Source: CAJQQY01 sp045106765
GTDB taxonomy: Bacteria > Bacteroidota > Bacteroidia > Chitinophagales > Saprospiraceae
Direction: 5' to 3'
Assembly: GCA_045106765.1 (NCBI GenBank)
Contig: JBGCFD010000045.1
Coordinates: forward strand, 31,530-95,529
DNA length: 64,000 nucleotides
Part shown: positions 28,730 through 38,075 of the stretch, piece by piece
Numbering within the stretch: position 1 is the first letter of the stretch
How the letters are laid out: each line of letters starts with the position of its first letter
Notes under the pieces: model-generated
What the model saw: only the letters and a program-made list of their open reading frames with translations
Told to the model about the DNA's origin: nothing
Databases searched by the model: none
Program-made: the position numbers and the translations under genes

Positions 28730-31700
28730 ATGAAAAAAATTACCCTCTTTATTACATTAGTATGTTTGTTTTTTATAACAATAGACACACGTGCGCAAGT
28801 TAGTTACAATGCTAACGACCAAGTCACACCTTACGATGGCATTTTTCGACCAGGAGTTAATCCTGGATATTACGGTGGCAATTGGAATGACTATTTCCTT
28901 ACCGACATTGCAGGAGGAAATCCAGCAGCAGGAACAGAAGGAGCAGGAGTGCGAGCATTGCGATCTTCTTTGCCAGAGTTCATTACTTTGATTTACGATT
29001 ATCCAACTTGGCAAGGCATTTATGATTATTACGAAGCGATGGGAATGAAAGACAATACGATCATTGTTGGTTTTGCTCATCCAGATCATGCTGACCAAAC
29101 AGAATATTGTCCAGGCATTCCGACCGATATGTTTGCCAATTTATATGAACCGATTTTTGATGGAGGACTGAACGGAACTCCTGTTAATGAAAATAATTAT
29201 TTTGCTCGATACATGTGGGACTTGCTAGAATCAGTTGGTGATCATGTCAAGTTTTGGGAGATTTGGAATGAACCTGGATTTGATTATTCAGGCGCAAGTG
29301 GTTGGCTCTTACCTGGGCAACCAGGCAATTGGTGGGAAAATAATCCTGACCCTTGTGATTACAAATTACGTGCACCAATTTTTCATTTTGTCCGAACCAT
29401 GCGAATTGCTTACCAAGTCGTGAAGACACATTCACCAGATGATTATGTGGTTTTGTCAGGCGTAGGTTATGAAAGTTTTTTAGATGCAGTTTTAAGAAAT
29501 ACTGATAATCCAAATGATGGAAGTCCGACTTCAGAATTTCCATTGGGGGGCGGTGCCTATTTTGATGTGATGGGATTTCATAGTTATCCACACTTCGATG
29601 GAAGCATGAGATATTGGGATAATTCGATAGGAGGCTTCGCTTACGAAAGACATTCTGACCGAGGTATTGAAGGGTTTTTGGATAAAAAAGCGGTACGTGA
29701 GCAGCACTTGGCCGACTATGGATATGATGGTGTGACTTACCCTTTGAAGGAATGGATGATTACAGAATACAATGTTCCACGAGTCGCTTTCCCAGATCCA
29801 AGTAATCCAAATATTAATCTTTTTGGAAGTGATGAAGGAGCTCGGAATTTCATTATGAAATCTTATGTTGCAGCGATGCAAGAAGATTTGATTCAAATTC
29901 ATCCTTACCAAATTGCAGAAAGAGAAACCGCAGCTAATGCTGATGACTCCTTCGATCATATGGGTTTTTTCGAAAACTTAAATGTCATCAAACCTTTTGA
30001 ACAAGTCATTCACGAGCAAGGGATAGGTTACAAAACCACGACAGATTTATTGTTTCGAAAAGAATATGATGCTGCTCAAACTGCATTGATGAATCTACCA
30101 TCAAGTATCAAGGGTGGTGCATTTAAAAATTCCATGGGACAATATACCTATGTCCTTTGGGCAAGAACAACTATTGATAATAGTGAAGTAGCTAGTGCGA
30201 GTTATACTTTTCCTCAGGGAATGGAAGTGGGGAATTTAGAAAAAAGAATTTGGGATTTTGGAAGTACAGGAACGGTTGCAACTATTGGTTCTCAAAATAT
30301 TTCTCTGAACGGTTCGCCTGCTTTTTTTACGCCTACGGCAAATACTTCAGAAGGAGAAATTACGATGAGTTGTCCAGTTGATTCTGTCAATATTGTTTTC
30401 TCTGCAACACTTGCAGAAGGAGGTGAAAATTATAGTTGGACTGCACCGACTGCAACTACAACTTGCCCATTGGGAGGTTTAACAATAACTCAGGTTTCAG
30501 GCTCTCCAAGTGGAAGTTTTTTCGAAATAGGAGGGGAGACGATTGTTTTTGAAGCAACGGATGCTTGTGGAAATGTAGTTGAGTGTGGATTTACGATTGG
30601 AGTTAGAAGTTCTGGAGGAGGAATTGGAAATGAAGATACAGGATGTTTTGCCAGTCGAGAAGGTTTTATTTTTATCGGAAATTATGGCGGACATAAATAT
30701 TTTGTTTCTGATGCACCAATGACTTATGCAGAAGGTTTAGCCTTAGCTGATGCGCAAGGAGGTTACTTAGTTTCAATAAATTCAGAAGGTGAAAATAGCT
30801 ACCTTTCTTTTTGGGGAGGTGCGCAAGCTTTCATCGGATTGAATGATATTGAGGTTGAAGGAATGGAAGTTTGGGATAGCGGTGAACCCATTACATATAC
30901 CAATTACGAAGATGCATCTTGCACTTGGTGCGAACCAAATACCACAGCAAATGATGCGGTAGAACTTCATCCTTGGAATGGAAAATGGAATTGGATTCCA
31001 GCAACTGACGTCCGAAAAGTTATCCTTGAAATTCCTTGTGCAGAAACTTTAGGTTGCGGTTGTCCTGAGACGAGCGAACCAGTTTGTGGTGCGGATGGAA
31101 CAACTTATCTCAATTCTTGTGAAGCAGAATGTGCAGGTGTTTTTAATTATAGTTATGGAAGTTGTGGTGTGATCAATTGCTCCAATGGTGCAACAACAAT
31201 AATTCAATGTAGTGATGGAGATCCCTGTACCGTGAATGATGTGGAAACCATTTTAGATGCAACTGGAGAGGTCTGTATTCCTTGTATGGGAACACCAGAA
31301 GATTGTGCTACTTCAATAACATCAATTGTTCCTTGCGATGATGCTAACCCAAATACAATCAATGATATACAAACGATCTTAGACTGTAGTGGAACTATTT
31401 GTGTACCATGTGCAGGTACTCCAATTAATGGAGGATGTAATGCTCCAGCCTCAGTATCGGGTTTTACTATTCTAGGCGAATTTGGAGGTAGTAAATATTA
31501 CCTTTCCAATGATGTAGCTAAACCAGTTGAAGCACAAGCAATAGCAGAATTAGAAGGTGGATATTTAGCAGTAATTAGTTCGCAAGCAGAAAATGATTTT
31601 ATCCAACAAAATATCTCCGATATGTCATATATCGGTTTAAATGATTTTGATTCGGAAGGAAATTTAACTTGGGTAAATGGCGAACCACTAACTTATAACA

Positions 31701-33793
31701 ATGTAAACCCATGCGGTTTTTGTAATGAGAATTCTGAGGAAATGGATTTTGTAATTATGGCTCCTTGGGACGGTGCGTGGAGTTTTTCTAATCTTTTTAA
31801 TAGCAGAAAATATGTGATGGAAATTCCTTGTGGAACGAGTACGACTTCAGAGGTAACCATAAATTGCCCTAGTGATATTAATGCAATTATTCCTAGTGGA
31901 GAAACAACGGTGTCCGTGAATTATGATACGCCGACAGGTTCAACAACTTGTCCCGATGGAGGTTTAGTTATAAATATTTCAGGAACAGGTGGGCCAACTG
32001 CTGGAGGTATTTCATTGAGTGTTGGAGTTTATGAAGTTTCTTGGACGGCAACTGATGCTTGTGGAAATGAAGCAACTTGTACATTTACAATTACCGTCGA
32101 ACAAGAAAATACTGGTGGTGGTGATTGCTCCGAAGAGATTGCTGGCTTTACTGTTTTAGGAGAATTTGGTAACAGTAAATATTATATTTCTGACGGTGTT
32201 TCCAGACCGACAGATGCGCAAGCAGTAGCAGAAACGCATGGTGGGTATTTAGCTGCGATTAGTTCACAAGAGGAAAATGATTTTATCCAACAAAATATTT
32301 CTGAGATGTCCTATATCGGTTTGAATGATTATGATTCGGAAGGAAGTGTAGTTTGGTTTAATGGGGAATCGTTGACTTATAACAATGTAAACCCGTGCGG
32401 ATTTTGTAATGAGAATTCTGAAGAAATGGATTTTGTAATTATGGCTCCTTGGGATGGCACATGGAGTTTTTCTAATTTTTATAACAATAGAAAGTACGTG
32501 ATGGAAATTCCATGTGGAAGTGATCCACAACCAGGGATTAATATTTCCAATTGTCAACCTGATATTTATTTAGATGGATTAGCTGTCGATAATTTTACAG
32601 CGATGACTACTTGGAGTGTTCCAACTGCGACGACAGATTGTCCAGATGGAGGATTGATAATTACTCAAATTGAAGGACCAGATTTAGGAAGTGAGTTTGA
32701 ATTTTTCCCAACACCAAGTGGAACTCCAATCGTATATGAAATTACTGATGCATGTGGTAATCAAGAATACTGTATCACATTTGTTTATGTTAATCCTCAA
32801 GACCCACAATATAATTGCCCTGATGATATTACTGTAGAGGCAACGTCAACAACAGGTGCAATTGTGGAATACGATGACCCAACTTTGATTTCTTATTGCT
32901 CTGCTAATTTGGAAAATTATGAAGTATTGAGCGGTTTACCAAGTGGAAGTGAATTCCCAATTGGAACGACAACTATTCAATTGCGAAACCTGATGACAGG
33001 ATCAGCAGCTTTCTGTCAGTACTACGAATTTTGTACATTCAATGTGACGGTAGTTGATCCAAATGGTGGAAATTGCCCACCGACGATTCCTAATTTTATA
33101 GCATTAGGTGAGTTTAATAATTCAGCTTATTTCCTTTCGGATGATGTGTCACGACCAACAGATGCACAAGCAGTTGCAGAAACTCATGGTGGATATTTAG
33201 CTTCGATTAGTTCGCAAGCAGAAAATGATTTTATCCAACAAAGTATTTCAGACATGGCATATATTGGATTGAATGATTACGATTCGGAAGGTAATTTAGT
33301 TTGGTTTAATGGAGAACCATTAACTTACAATAATATCAATCCTTGTAATTTTTGTAATGGAAATTCTGAGGATCAAGATTTCGTGATTATGGCACCCTGG
33401 GATGGTGCATGGAGTTTTTCTAATTTTTATAATCAAAGAAAGTATGTGATAGAAATTCCTTGTGGTACTACTTTGACTGATCCAATTATTGGAAGTTCCT
33501 TCTCTGTGCAAATTCCAAATGAGATTGGAAAACCAACATTGGAAAGTCTTGTTCCAAATCCTGCAATGGATTTTATTTTTGTAAAAATAAATACTCCACA
33601 AGAAGTAGATGTGGAAATGATGATTTATGATGCAAGAGGCATTTTGGTGAAGTCGGAGCGAGCTAGTTTACATCGAGGAGTCAATGCTCCAAGGATTGAT
33701 ATTTCGAATTTGCCGAGTGGATTTTATTCGATTTATATTCCACAAGCGGAAACAAATTTTGCGACGCAGAGATTTGTGAAGGTGGGAAAGTAG
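28730..33793 (+). CDS. Secreted glycosidase-like / Kazal / HYR / C-type-lectin-like protein, T9SS cargo (2)
   Basis: 1687 residues from ATG 28730 (MKKITLFITLVCLFF signal peptide); the frame continues upstream to 28670 but only through the hairpin repeat. Residues 25-540 parallel the upstream gene, with FWEIWNEPGFDYSG and WMITEYNVPR. HYR at about 541-625, lectin-like domain at 637-773, then a Kazal domain at about 774-813 (CPETSEPVCGADGTTYLNSC…CAGVF…YGSC) and a Cys-rich linker to about 903. Further lectin-like domains lie at about 907-1034, 1130-1262 and 1447-1578, with HYR-type domains between. T9SS sorting domain from about 1600 (LESLVPNPAMDFIFVK). Clearly a duplicate of the preceding gene that gained modules. 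Role inferred: extracellular polysaccharide or glycoprotein attack, with a protease-inhibitor module. Confidence 0.85.
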   Translation: MKKITLFITLVCLFFITIDTRAQVSYNANDQVTPYDGIFRPGVNPGYYGGNWNDYFLTDIAGGNPAAGTEGAGVRALRSSLPEFITLIYDYPTWQGIYDYYEAMGMKDNTIIVGFAHPDHADQTEYCPGIPTDMFANLYEPIFDGGLNGTPVNENNYFARYMWDLLESVGDHVKFWEIWNEPGFDYSGASGWLLPGQPGNWWENNPDPCDYKLRAPIFHFVRTMRIAYQVVKTHSPDDYVVLSGVGYESFLDAVLRNTDNPNDGSPTSEFPLGGGAYFDVMGFHSYPHFDGSMRYWDNSIGGFAYERHSDRGIEGFLDKKAVREQHLADYGYDGVTYPLKEWMITEYNVPRVAFPDPSNPNINLFGSDEGARNFIMKSYVAAMQEDLIQIHPYQIAERETAANADDSFDHMGFFENLNVIKPFEQVIHEQGIGYKTTTDLLFRKEYDAAQTALMNLPSSIKGGAFKNSMGQYTYVLWARTTIDNSEVASASYTFPQGMEVGNLEKRIWDFGSTGTVATIGSQNISLNGSPAFFTPTANTSEGEITMSCPVDSVNIVFSATLAEGGENYSWTAPTATTTCPLGGLTITQVSGSPSGSFFEIGGETIVFEATDACGNVVECGFTIGVRSSGGGIGNEDTGCFASREGFIFIGNYGGHKYFVSDAPMTYAEGLALADAQGGYLVSINSEGENSYLSFWGGAQAFIGLNDIEVEGMEVWDSGEPITYTNYEDASCTWCEPNTTANDAVELHPWNGKWNWIPATDVRKVILEIPCAETLGCGCPETSEPVCGADGTTYLNSCEAECAGVFNYSYGSCGVINCSNGATTIIQCSDGDPCTVNDVETILDATGEVCIPCMGTPEDCATSITSIVPCDDANPNTINDIQTILDCSGTICVPCAGTPINGGCNAPASVSGFTILGEFGGSKYYLSNDVAKPVEAQAIAELEGGYLAVISSQAENDFIQQNISDMSYIGLNDFDSEGNLTWVNGEPLTYNNVNPCGFCNENSEEMDFVIMAPWDGAWSFSNLFNSRKYVMEIPCGTSTTSEVTINCPSDINAIIPSGETTVSVNYDTPTGSTTCPDGGLVINISGTGGPTAGGISLSVGVYEVSWTATDACGNEATCTFTITVEQENTGGGDCSEEIAGFTVLGEFGNSKYYISDGVSRPTDAQAVAETHGGYLAAISSQEENDFIQQNISEMSYIGLNDYDSEGSVVWFNGESLTYNNVNPCGFCNENSEEMDFVIMAPWDGTWSFSNFYNNRKYVMEIPCGSDPQPGINISNCQPDIYLDGLAVDNFTAMTTWSVPTATTDCPDGGLIITQIEGPDLGSEFEFFPTPSGTPIVYEITDACGNQEYCITFVYVNPQDPQYNCPDDITVEATSTTGAIVEYDDPTLISYCSANLENYEVLSGLPSGSEFPIGTTTIQLRNLMTGSAAFCQYYEFCTFNVTVVDPNGGNCPPTIPNFIALGEFNNSAYFLSDDVSRPTDAQAVAETHGGYLASISSQAENDFIQQSISDMAYIGLNDYDSEGNLVWFNGEPLTYNNINPCNFCNGNSEDQDFVIMAPWDGAWSFSNFYNQRKYVIEIPCGTTLTDPIIGSSFSVQIPNEIGKPTLESLVPNPAMDFIFVKINTPQEVDVEMMIYDARGILVKSERASLHRGVNAPRIDISNLPSGFYSIYIPQAETNFATQRFVKVGK

Positions 33794-33830
33794 AATAATT
33801 TCACTAGTTAATTTAAATAAATTGAAAAAG

Positions 33831-33868
33831 AAAAACTCTACTTCATACTTTTGAAGTAGAGTTTTTTC
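33831..33868 (+). terminator. Rho-independent terminator
   Basis: Stem ACTCTACTTCA paired with TGAAGTAGAGT, followed by a T-run (GTTTTTTCTTTTT). It lies about 40 bp after the stop of the second giant gene. Confidence 0.85.
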
Positions 33869-33951
33869 TTTTTCAAGACAACCTTAAATATTCGAAGAAT
33901 ATTCTATTTTTACCTATTGCAAATATATTGTTATAAAAATAAATAAATAAG

Positions 33952-34188
33952 ATGCTTTTAAAAAAAACGCTCGTAATAATTTTGATTCTCTTTTCCCAAA
34001 TTGCGATTTTCCATGATTCCTTCGCAGATAAAGATGGACAACTAGTCAAAGGAGGAAGTTGGTTAGACGAGCGATTTTCGGATATTTATGGAAAAAACAA
34101 AGCAGGCATTCATGCAAAAACATTTGTGTCTCCAAATAAATCTCACTCCACTTTGGGCTTTCGTTATGTAATTTATTTTACAGAATAA
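33952..34188 (+). CDS. Small secreted protein resembling an FGE-sulfatase C-terminal fragment
   Basis: 78 residues with a signal peptide (to about residue 25, DSFA). The mature part reads DGQLVKGGSWLDERF… and …HSTLGFRYVIYF, matching the spaced (R/K)GGSW and GFR(Y/L)V motifs at the C-terminal core of formylglycine-generating-enzyme-like domains (GldJ/GldK type), but the intervening catalytic region is missing. Either a decayed remnant that kept its signal peptide, or a very small cell-surface protein. It has its own terminator at both sides, so it is an independent unit. Confidence 0.5.
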   Translation: MLLKKTLVIILILFSQIAIFHDSFADKDGQLVKGGSWLDERFSDIYGKNKAGIHAKTFVSPNKSHSTLGFRYVIYFTE

Positions 34189-34248
34189 AATGATCAGATT
34201 GTTTGAAATTTTACTAAAAGTCTGTTTTAAGAAATCATATAAGAGACA

Positions 34249-34284
34249 GAGTGATGCTATTAATTTAGCATCACTCTTTTTTTA
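34249..34284 (+). terminator. Rho-independent terminator
   Basis: Stem AGAGTGATGCT / AGCATCACTCT followed by TTTTTTTATTT, about 60 bp after the small FGE-like gene. Confidence 0.85.
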
Positions 34285-34301
34285 TTTAAAAATGCGATAT
34301 G

Positions 34302-34332
34302 AATTATTTTAAAATGAAGTTGTTTTAAAATG
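34302..34332. repeat. Possible MITE end remnant
   Basis: GAATTATTTTAAAATG followed directly by AAGTTGTTTTAAAATG reproduces the two terminal sequences of the 160-bp MITE head to tail with no interior. May be an excision or recombination scar. Confidence 0.4.
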
Positions 34333-34425
34333 TAGGCATCAAAATGTCGTTCCATTGAATCTATTTTTATGTAAGATTTTTATCAAAAGATTCTTTTTTT
34401 TTACAAAACGAAAATTACCTCAGTT

Positions 34426-37152
34426 ATGAAAAAACAAATACTACTTGTTTTATTTTTTTCTTTTACTTATTTAGGATTGAATGCTCAATGTAATATTCCT
34501 GTTCCTCCAGCATTTACTTGTGAAGACGCGCCAATAATATGTGACCTAGATTGGTATTGTTCCACTTCATCTATTTCAAATGCTATAGACCAGCCATCTA
34601 CTTTTTGTGGAATGGTCAGTAACAATAATTGGATTGGTTTTATTGCTGGGACTACTAATATTGCAATTGACATTATTGTTGAAAATTGTCAAGGAACACA
34701 GAATGGAACAGGGATTCAGGCTCAAGTATTTTCGCAATGTGGAGAACCATGGGCTGCTGTTTCTAACTGCTTATATGAGATAACTCCATTTTCTTCTGAA
34801 ACGCTAATTATGAATGGGTTGGAAATTGGAAAAACATACTATCTCATGACAGATGGATTTGCAAATGATATATGTGATTATACTTTAGAAGTTTCTGCTG
34901 GAAATACCATTGCACCTATTCCAGATCCAGCAGGTCTAATTATCGGAGATCCAGAATATTGTTCTGGAGCAACTATTACCTATTGTGTACCTCCATCATT
35001 TGGGGCTGAATTTTATGAGTGGATGGTAACAGGAGGAGGTGTAATTGTAGGCCCGAATGATGGAGAATGTATTGATATTGATTTTGGAGGTGCTCCTGCT
35101 GGTGCAACGATAATTATTTCTGTAACTCCTTCCAATGGATGCGGAGTTGGAGTATCATCATTTTTTGATGTTGTTCAAGGGCCATCACCAACTAGTCCCG
35201 ACGTAGATTTTACTATTTGTCTAGGCGAATCCGTAACGTATGGCAATACAACGTATAATGCAACAGGCAGCTATTTAAATACAGATATTGTAAATGCTCA
35301 AGGGTGTGTCATAGAAACTATTGTGAATGTAATAGCAATCCTTCAGCAAGGTCAAGTAACAAATTTGAGTGAAGTAATCTGCGAAGATGGAACTTCTTCA
35401 ACAGGCGAAACTACAACTGGAATTTACACTTATAGTTTTTCTTCTTCTAATGGATGTGATAGTTTAGTTTTTTTAGAATTGTTGGTATTGAATCCAACTT
35501 CTGGAATTTTGCCTGTAACTGGTTCTATTAACAATCCGGGAGATGTAGTTGAACTTCAAGCTGTAGTCAATAATATTGATCCTAGTATATCCTACATTTG
35601 GACAGGGCCATGTGTAGAACCAAATACTGGAGATGGTACTACTATTGAAGTAAGTTGTGGAGGTATTTATGAATTACAATTATCTCAAACCGTTGATGGA
35701 ATAACTTGTTTGTCGCCAATTTATTCCGTGACTGTAACTGATAATATTGGAGGTGGAAATTGCCCTAGTGATATTTCAGGTTTTACAACTTTGGGTGAAT
35801 TTGGAAACAGTAAATATTACTTATCCAATGACGACTTGAATCCGCTTCCTGCTCAAATATTAGTCGAATCATTTGGTGGACACATAGCAACAATTAGTTC
35901 GCAAGCAGAAAATGATTTTCTCCAACAAAACATTTCCGAAATGGTTTATATTGGATTAAATGATTACGATCAAGAAGGAGAATTAGTTTGGGGAAATGGT
36001 GAAATGTTAACTTATGATAATATTGATCCATGTAGTTTTTGTAACGAAAATGGTGAAGACCAAGACTTTGTAATCATTGCACCATGGAATGGATCATGGA
36101 GTTTTTCAAATGTTTATAATCAAAGAAAAGTAATCATGGAAATTCCATGTGGAACTAATCCGACAACTGAGATTACATTAAATTGTCCTACTGATCTTAA
36201 TTTTGTTTTAACAAATGGCGCAACTACTTTTGAAGTTGATTATGATTCTCCAACAGCTAATACAACTTGTCCAGGAGGAGATGTCACTATAGTAAAAACT
36301 ATTGGGCCTGATCCAGGTGATTTTTTAAATGAAGGCATGTATACTATAGGTTTTGAAGCCACAGATACCTGTGGAAATATTGAAAGTTGTTCTTTTACGA
36401 TTACAGTTGAACCAGAAGTTATAATTGGAAATTGCCCAGATGATATTGCAGGTTTTACAACGCTTGGAGAATTTGGAACGAGCAAATATTATTTATCAGA
36501 TGATATATCGAGACCTACTGATGCACAAGCAGAAGCAGAAATGTATGGAGGTTATTTAGTAAGTATTGGATCACAAGATGAGAATGATTTTATCCAACAA
36601 AATATTTCTGAGATGGTTTATATTGGATTGAATGATGTGGAGGTGGAAGGAAATTTAGAATGGTTTAATAATGAATCTTTTGTATATGATAATCTTGATC
36701 CATGTGATGTTTGTAATGAAAATAGTGACGAGCAAGATTTTGTAATTATTGCTCCTTGGAATGGTGCATGGAGTTTTTCAAATTTTTATAATAATAGAAA
36801 ATACGTGATGGAGATTCCGTGTTCGCAAACTTTGACGAATCCAAATATTGGAAACACTTTCGCTGCGCAAATTTTAAATGAGATTACAAAACCAAAATTG
36901 GAAAGTCTAGTTCCAAATCCTGCGAGTGATTTTGTTTTTGTAAAAATAAATTCTCCTCAAGAAGTAAATGTCGAAATGATGGTTTATGATGCAAGAGGAG
37001 CTTTGGTAAAAACGGAGAGTATAAATTTATATGAAGGTATAAATTCTAATCGAGTAGATATTGCAGATTTTGCGAATGGGATTTACACGATTTTTATTTC
37101 AGGAGCAGAGATGAAATTTGCAACGGAGCGATTTGTGAAAGTGGGGGAGTAG
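34426..37152 (+). CDS. Secreted C-type-lectin-like/HYR protein, T9SS cargo (3)
   Basis: 908 residues with a signal peptide (to LNAQ). Residues 20-160: an N-terminal Cys-rich beta domain (CNIPVPPAFTCEDAPIICDL…) found in other Bacteroidota adhesins. Residues 165-440: PKD/Ig-like beta domains. Lectin-like domain at 443-575, HYR at 580-663, second lectin-like domain at 668-800, T9SS sorting domain from 820 (LESLVPNPASDFVFVK). The lectin-like modules are close copies of those in the two upstream giants, but there is no glycosidase module. Probably a surface or released adhesin. Separate transcript: terminators and about 240 bp precede it. Confidence 0.82.
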   Translation: MKKQILLVLFFSFTYLGLNAQCNIPVPPAFTCEDAPIICDLDWYCSTSSISNAIDQPSTFCGMVSNNNWIGFIAGTTNIAIDIIVENCQGTQNGTGIQAQVFSQCGEPWAAVSNCLYEITPFSSETLIMNGLEIGKTYYLMTDGFANDICDYTLEVSAGNTIAPIPDPAGLIIGDPEYCSGATITYCVPPSFGAEFYEWMVTGGGVIVGPNDGECIDIDFGGAPAGATIIISVTPSNGCGVGVSSFFDVVQGPSPTSPDVDFTICLGESVTYGNTTYNATGSYLNTDIVNAQGCVIETIVNVIAILQQGQVTNLSEVICEDGTSSTGETTTGIYTYSFSSSNGCDSLVFLELLVLNPTSGILPVTGSINNPGDVVELQAVVNNIDPSISYIWTGPCVEPNTGDGTTIEVSCGGIYELQLSQTVDGITCLSPIYSVTVTDNIGGGNCPSDISGFTTLGEFGNSKYYLSNDDLNPLPAQILVESFGGHIATISSQAENDFLQQNISEMVYIGLNDYDQEGELVWGNGEMLTYDNIDPCSFCNENGEDQDFVIIAPWNGSWSFSNVYNQRKVIMEIPCGTNPTTEITLNCPTDLNFVLTNGATTFEVDYDSPTANTTCPGGDVTIVKTIGPDPGDFLNEGMYTIGFEATDTCGNIESCSFTITVEPEVIIGNCPDDIAGFTTLGEFGTSKYYLSDDISRPTDAQAEAEMYGGYLVSIGSQDENDFIQQNISEMVYIGLNDVEVEGNLEWFNNESFVYDNLDPCDVCNENSDEQDFVIIAPWNGAWSFSNFYNNRKYVMEIPCSQTLTNPNIGNTFAAQILNEITKPKLESLVPNPASDFVFVKINSPQEVNVEMMVYDARGALVKTESINLYEGINSNRVDIADFANGIYTIFISGAEMKFATERFVKVGE

Positions 37153-37164
37153 GTTATTTTTGAT

Positions 37165-37340
37165 TTTTAATCTAAAGAATTCCCCGATGCTTGCATCGAG
37201 GGTAAAAGCAGCAAGAGTTTCTCATAAGTGAAAAAATAAAAAACTACGACAGAATTTTTTCACCACATAGACACATAGAAAACATAGTATTTTATCTATG
37301 TGTCTATGTGATGAAATTCTATTTTCGTTTTGATATAAAG
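37165..37340. repeat. Dispersed intergenic repeat, copy C, with CACATAGG hairpin
   Basis: Starts 13 bp after the stop of the third lectin gene with the same TCTAAAGAATTCCCCGATGC segment as copies A and E. The hairpin ACCACATAGACACATAGAAA with its complement is centred near 37290. It uses GACAC/GTGTC in place of GGCAC/GTGCC, again with both arms changed. Confidence 0.8.
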
Positions 37341-37371
37341 TTCTCTATTTTTTACTTCAAAAAATTGCTCT

Positions 37372-37742
37372 ATGGAAAAAAAAAATTCAATTATTTTATT
37401 TCTTTGTTTTTTCTCTGAAATGAAATCACAAACTTGTCTGTCTGATGGAATTACATTTTTTTATCAAAAATAAATTGATAGTTTTCTAATAAATTATTCT
37501 GACTGTCAAGAGATATTAGGAAATGTACGAATCGGATTTCCTGTCCTTGGTCCCTTTAACGAAGTTTCAAATCTTGATAGTTTGATTCAGATCACAGATG
37601 TCAACGGACGAATTTTGATGAATGGAGAGTTGATAGATGAAGTTTATAACATTGTATTTACAAAAATGAATTCTAGTATTTATTTTATAAAATAATTGAT
37701 TCAGTCACCCGTGAATATATTGTTGAGGAAATCGTGGAGTAA
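37372..37742 (+). pseudogene. Collapsed copy of the downstream L-domain T9SS protein
   Basis: Translation gives MEKKNSIILFLCFFSEMKSQ, then TCLSDGITFFYQK, a TAA stop, and IDSFLINYSDCQEILGNV…NLDSLIQITDVNGRILMNG…ELIDEVYNIVFTKMNSSIYFIK. The first half matches the N-terminus of the gene at 38076 (CLPNGIIFTTQSELDAFPNL); the second matches its last ~50 codons (QITDVNGRILMNGELIDE). The join falls at DSLIQIT, where both regions share similar bases, so roughly 950 internal codons were deleted. Besides the in-frame stop there is a 1-nt deletion after FIK; in the shifted frame REYIVEEIVE corresponds to the functional tail GEYIVEKLIKL. Non-functional relic. Confidence 0.85.
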
Positions 37743-37761
37743 TTTTTTTAAGTAAAAAGAG

Positions 37762-37799
37762 AAGAGTAGTTTTCGAGTAGTCGGAGCTACTCTTTTTTA
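37762..37799 (+). terminator. Terminator after the pseudogene
   Basis: AAGAGTAG pairs with CTACTCTT, followed by TTTTAT. It persists after the collapsed gene and would have served it. Confidence 0.6.
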
Positions 37800-37801
37800 T
37801 T

Positions 37802-37965
37802 GAAATTATTTTAAAATGTCTGCTGAAACCGAGCGGAAAGGCTTGTGATTATTGGCGAAGCTCTTTTTGAGTTTCAACTCCTTTGGGTTGGGACGAAAAA
37901 AAGTTGAAGTCCAATAAATACAATGCTTTCTGCGTAGGTCAGCTAGACATTTTAAAACAACTTCA
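37802..37965. mobile_element. MITE copy 2 (about 160 bp)
   Basis: Nearly identical interior to copy 1 at 3019-3180 (CCGAGCGGAAAGGCTTGTGA start), with terminal inverted repeats ATTATTTTAAAATGTCTGCTGA and TCAGCTAGACATTTTAAAAC. It lies between the pseudogene and its intact relative, ending about 110 bp before the latter's start codon, so it sits in or near that promoter. Confidence 0.75.
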
Positions 37966-38075
37966 TTATTATAAACTGATGATTCCATTTGTAACTTACC
38001 TAATATTTACTCAATTTGCAGTTTTGTTCAACAAAAATATTTAAAACGGATTTTTATCAAAATATACTTTTTCCT

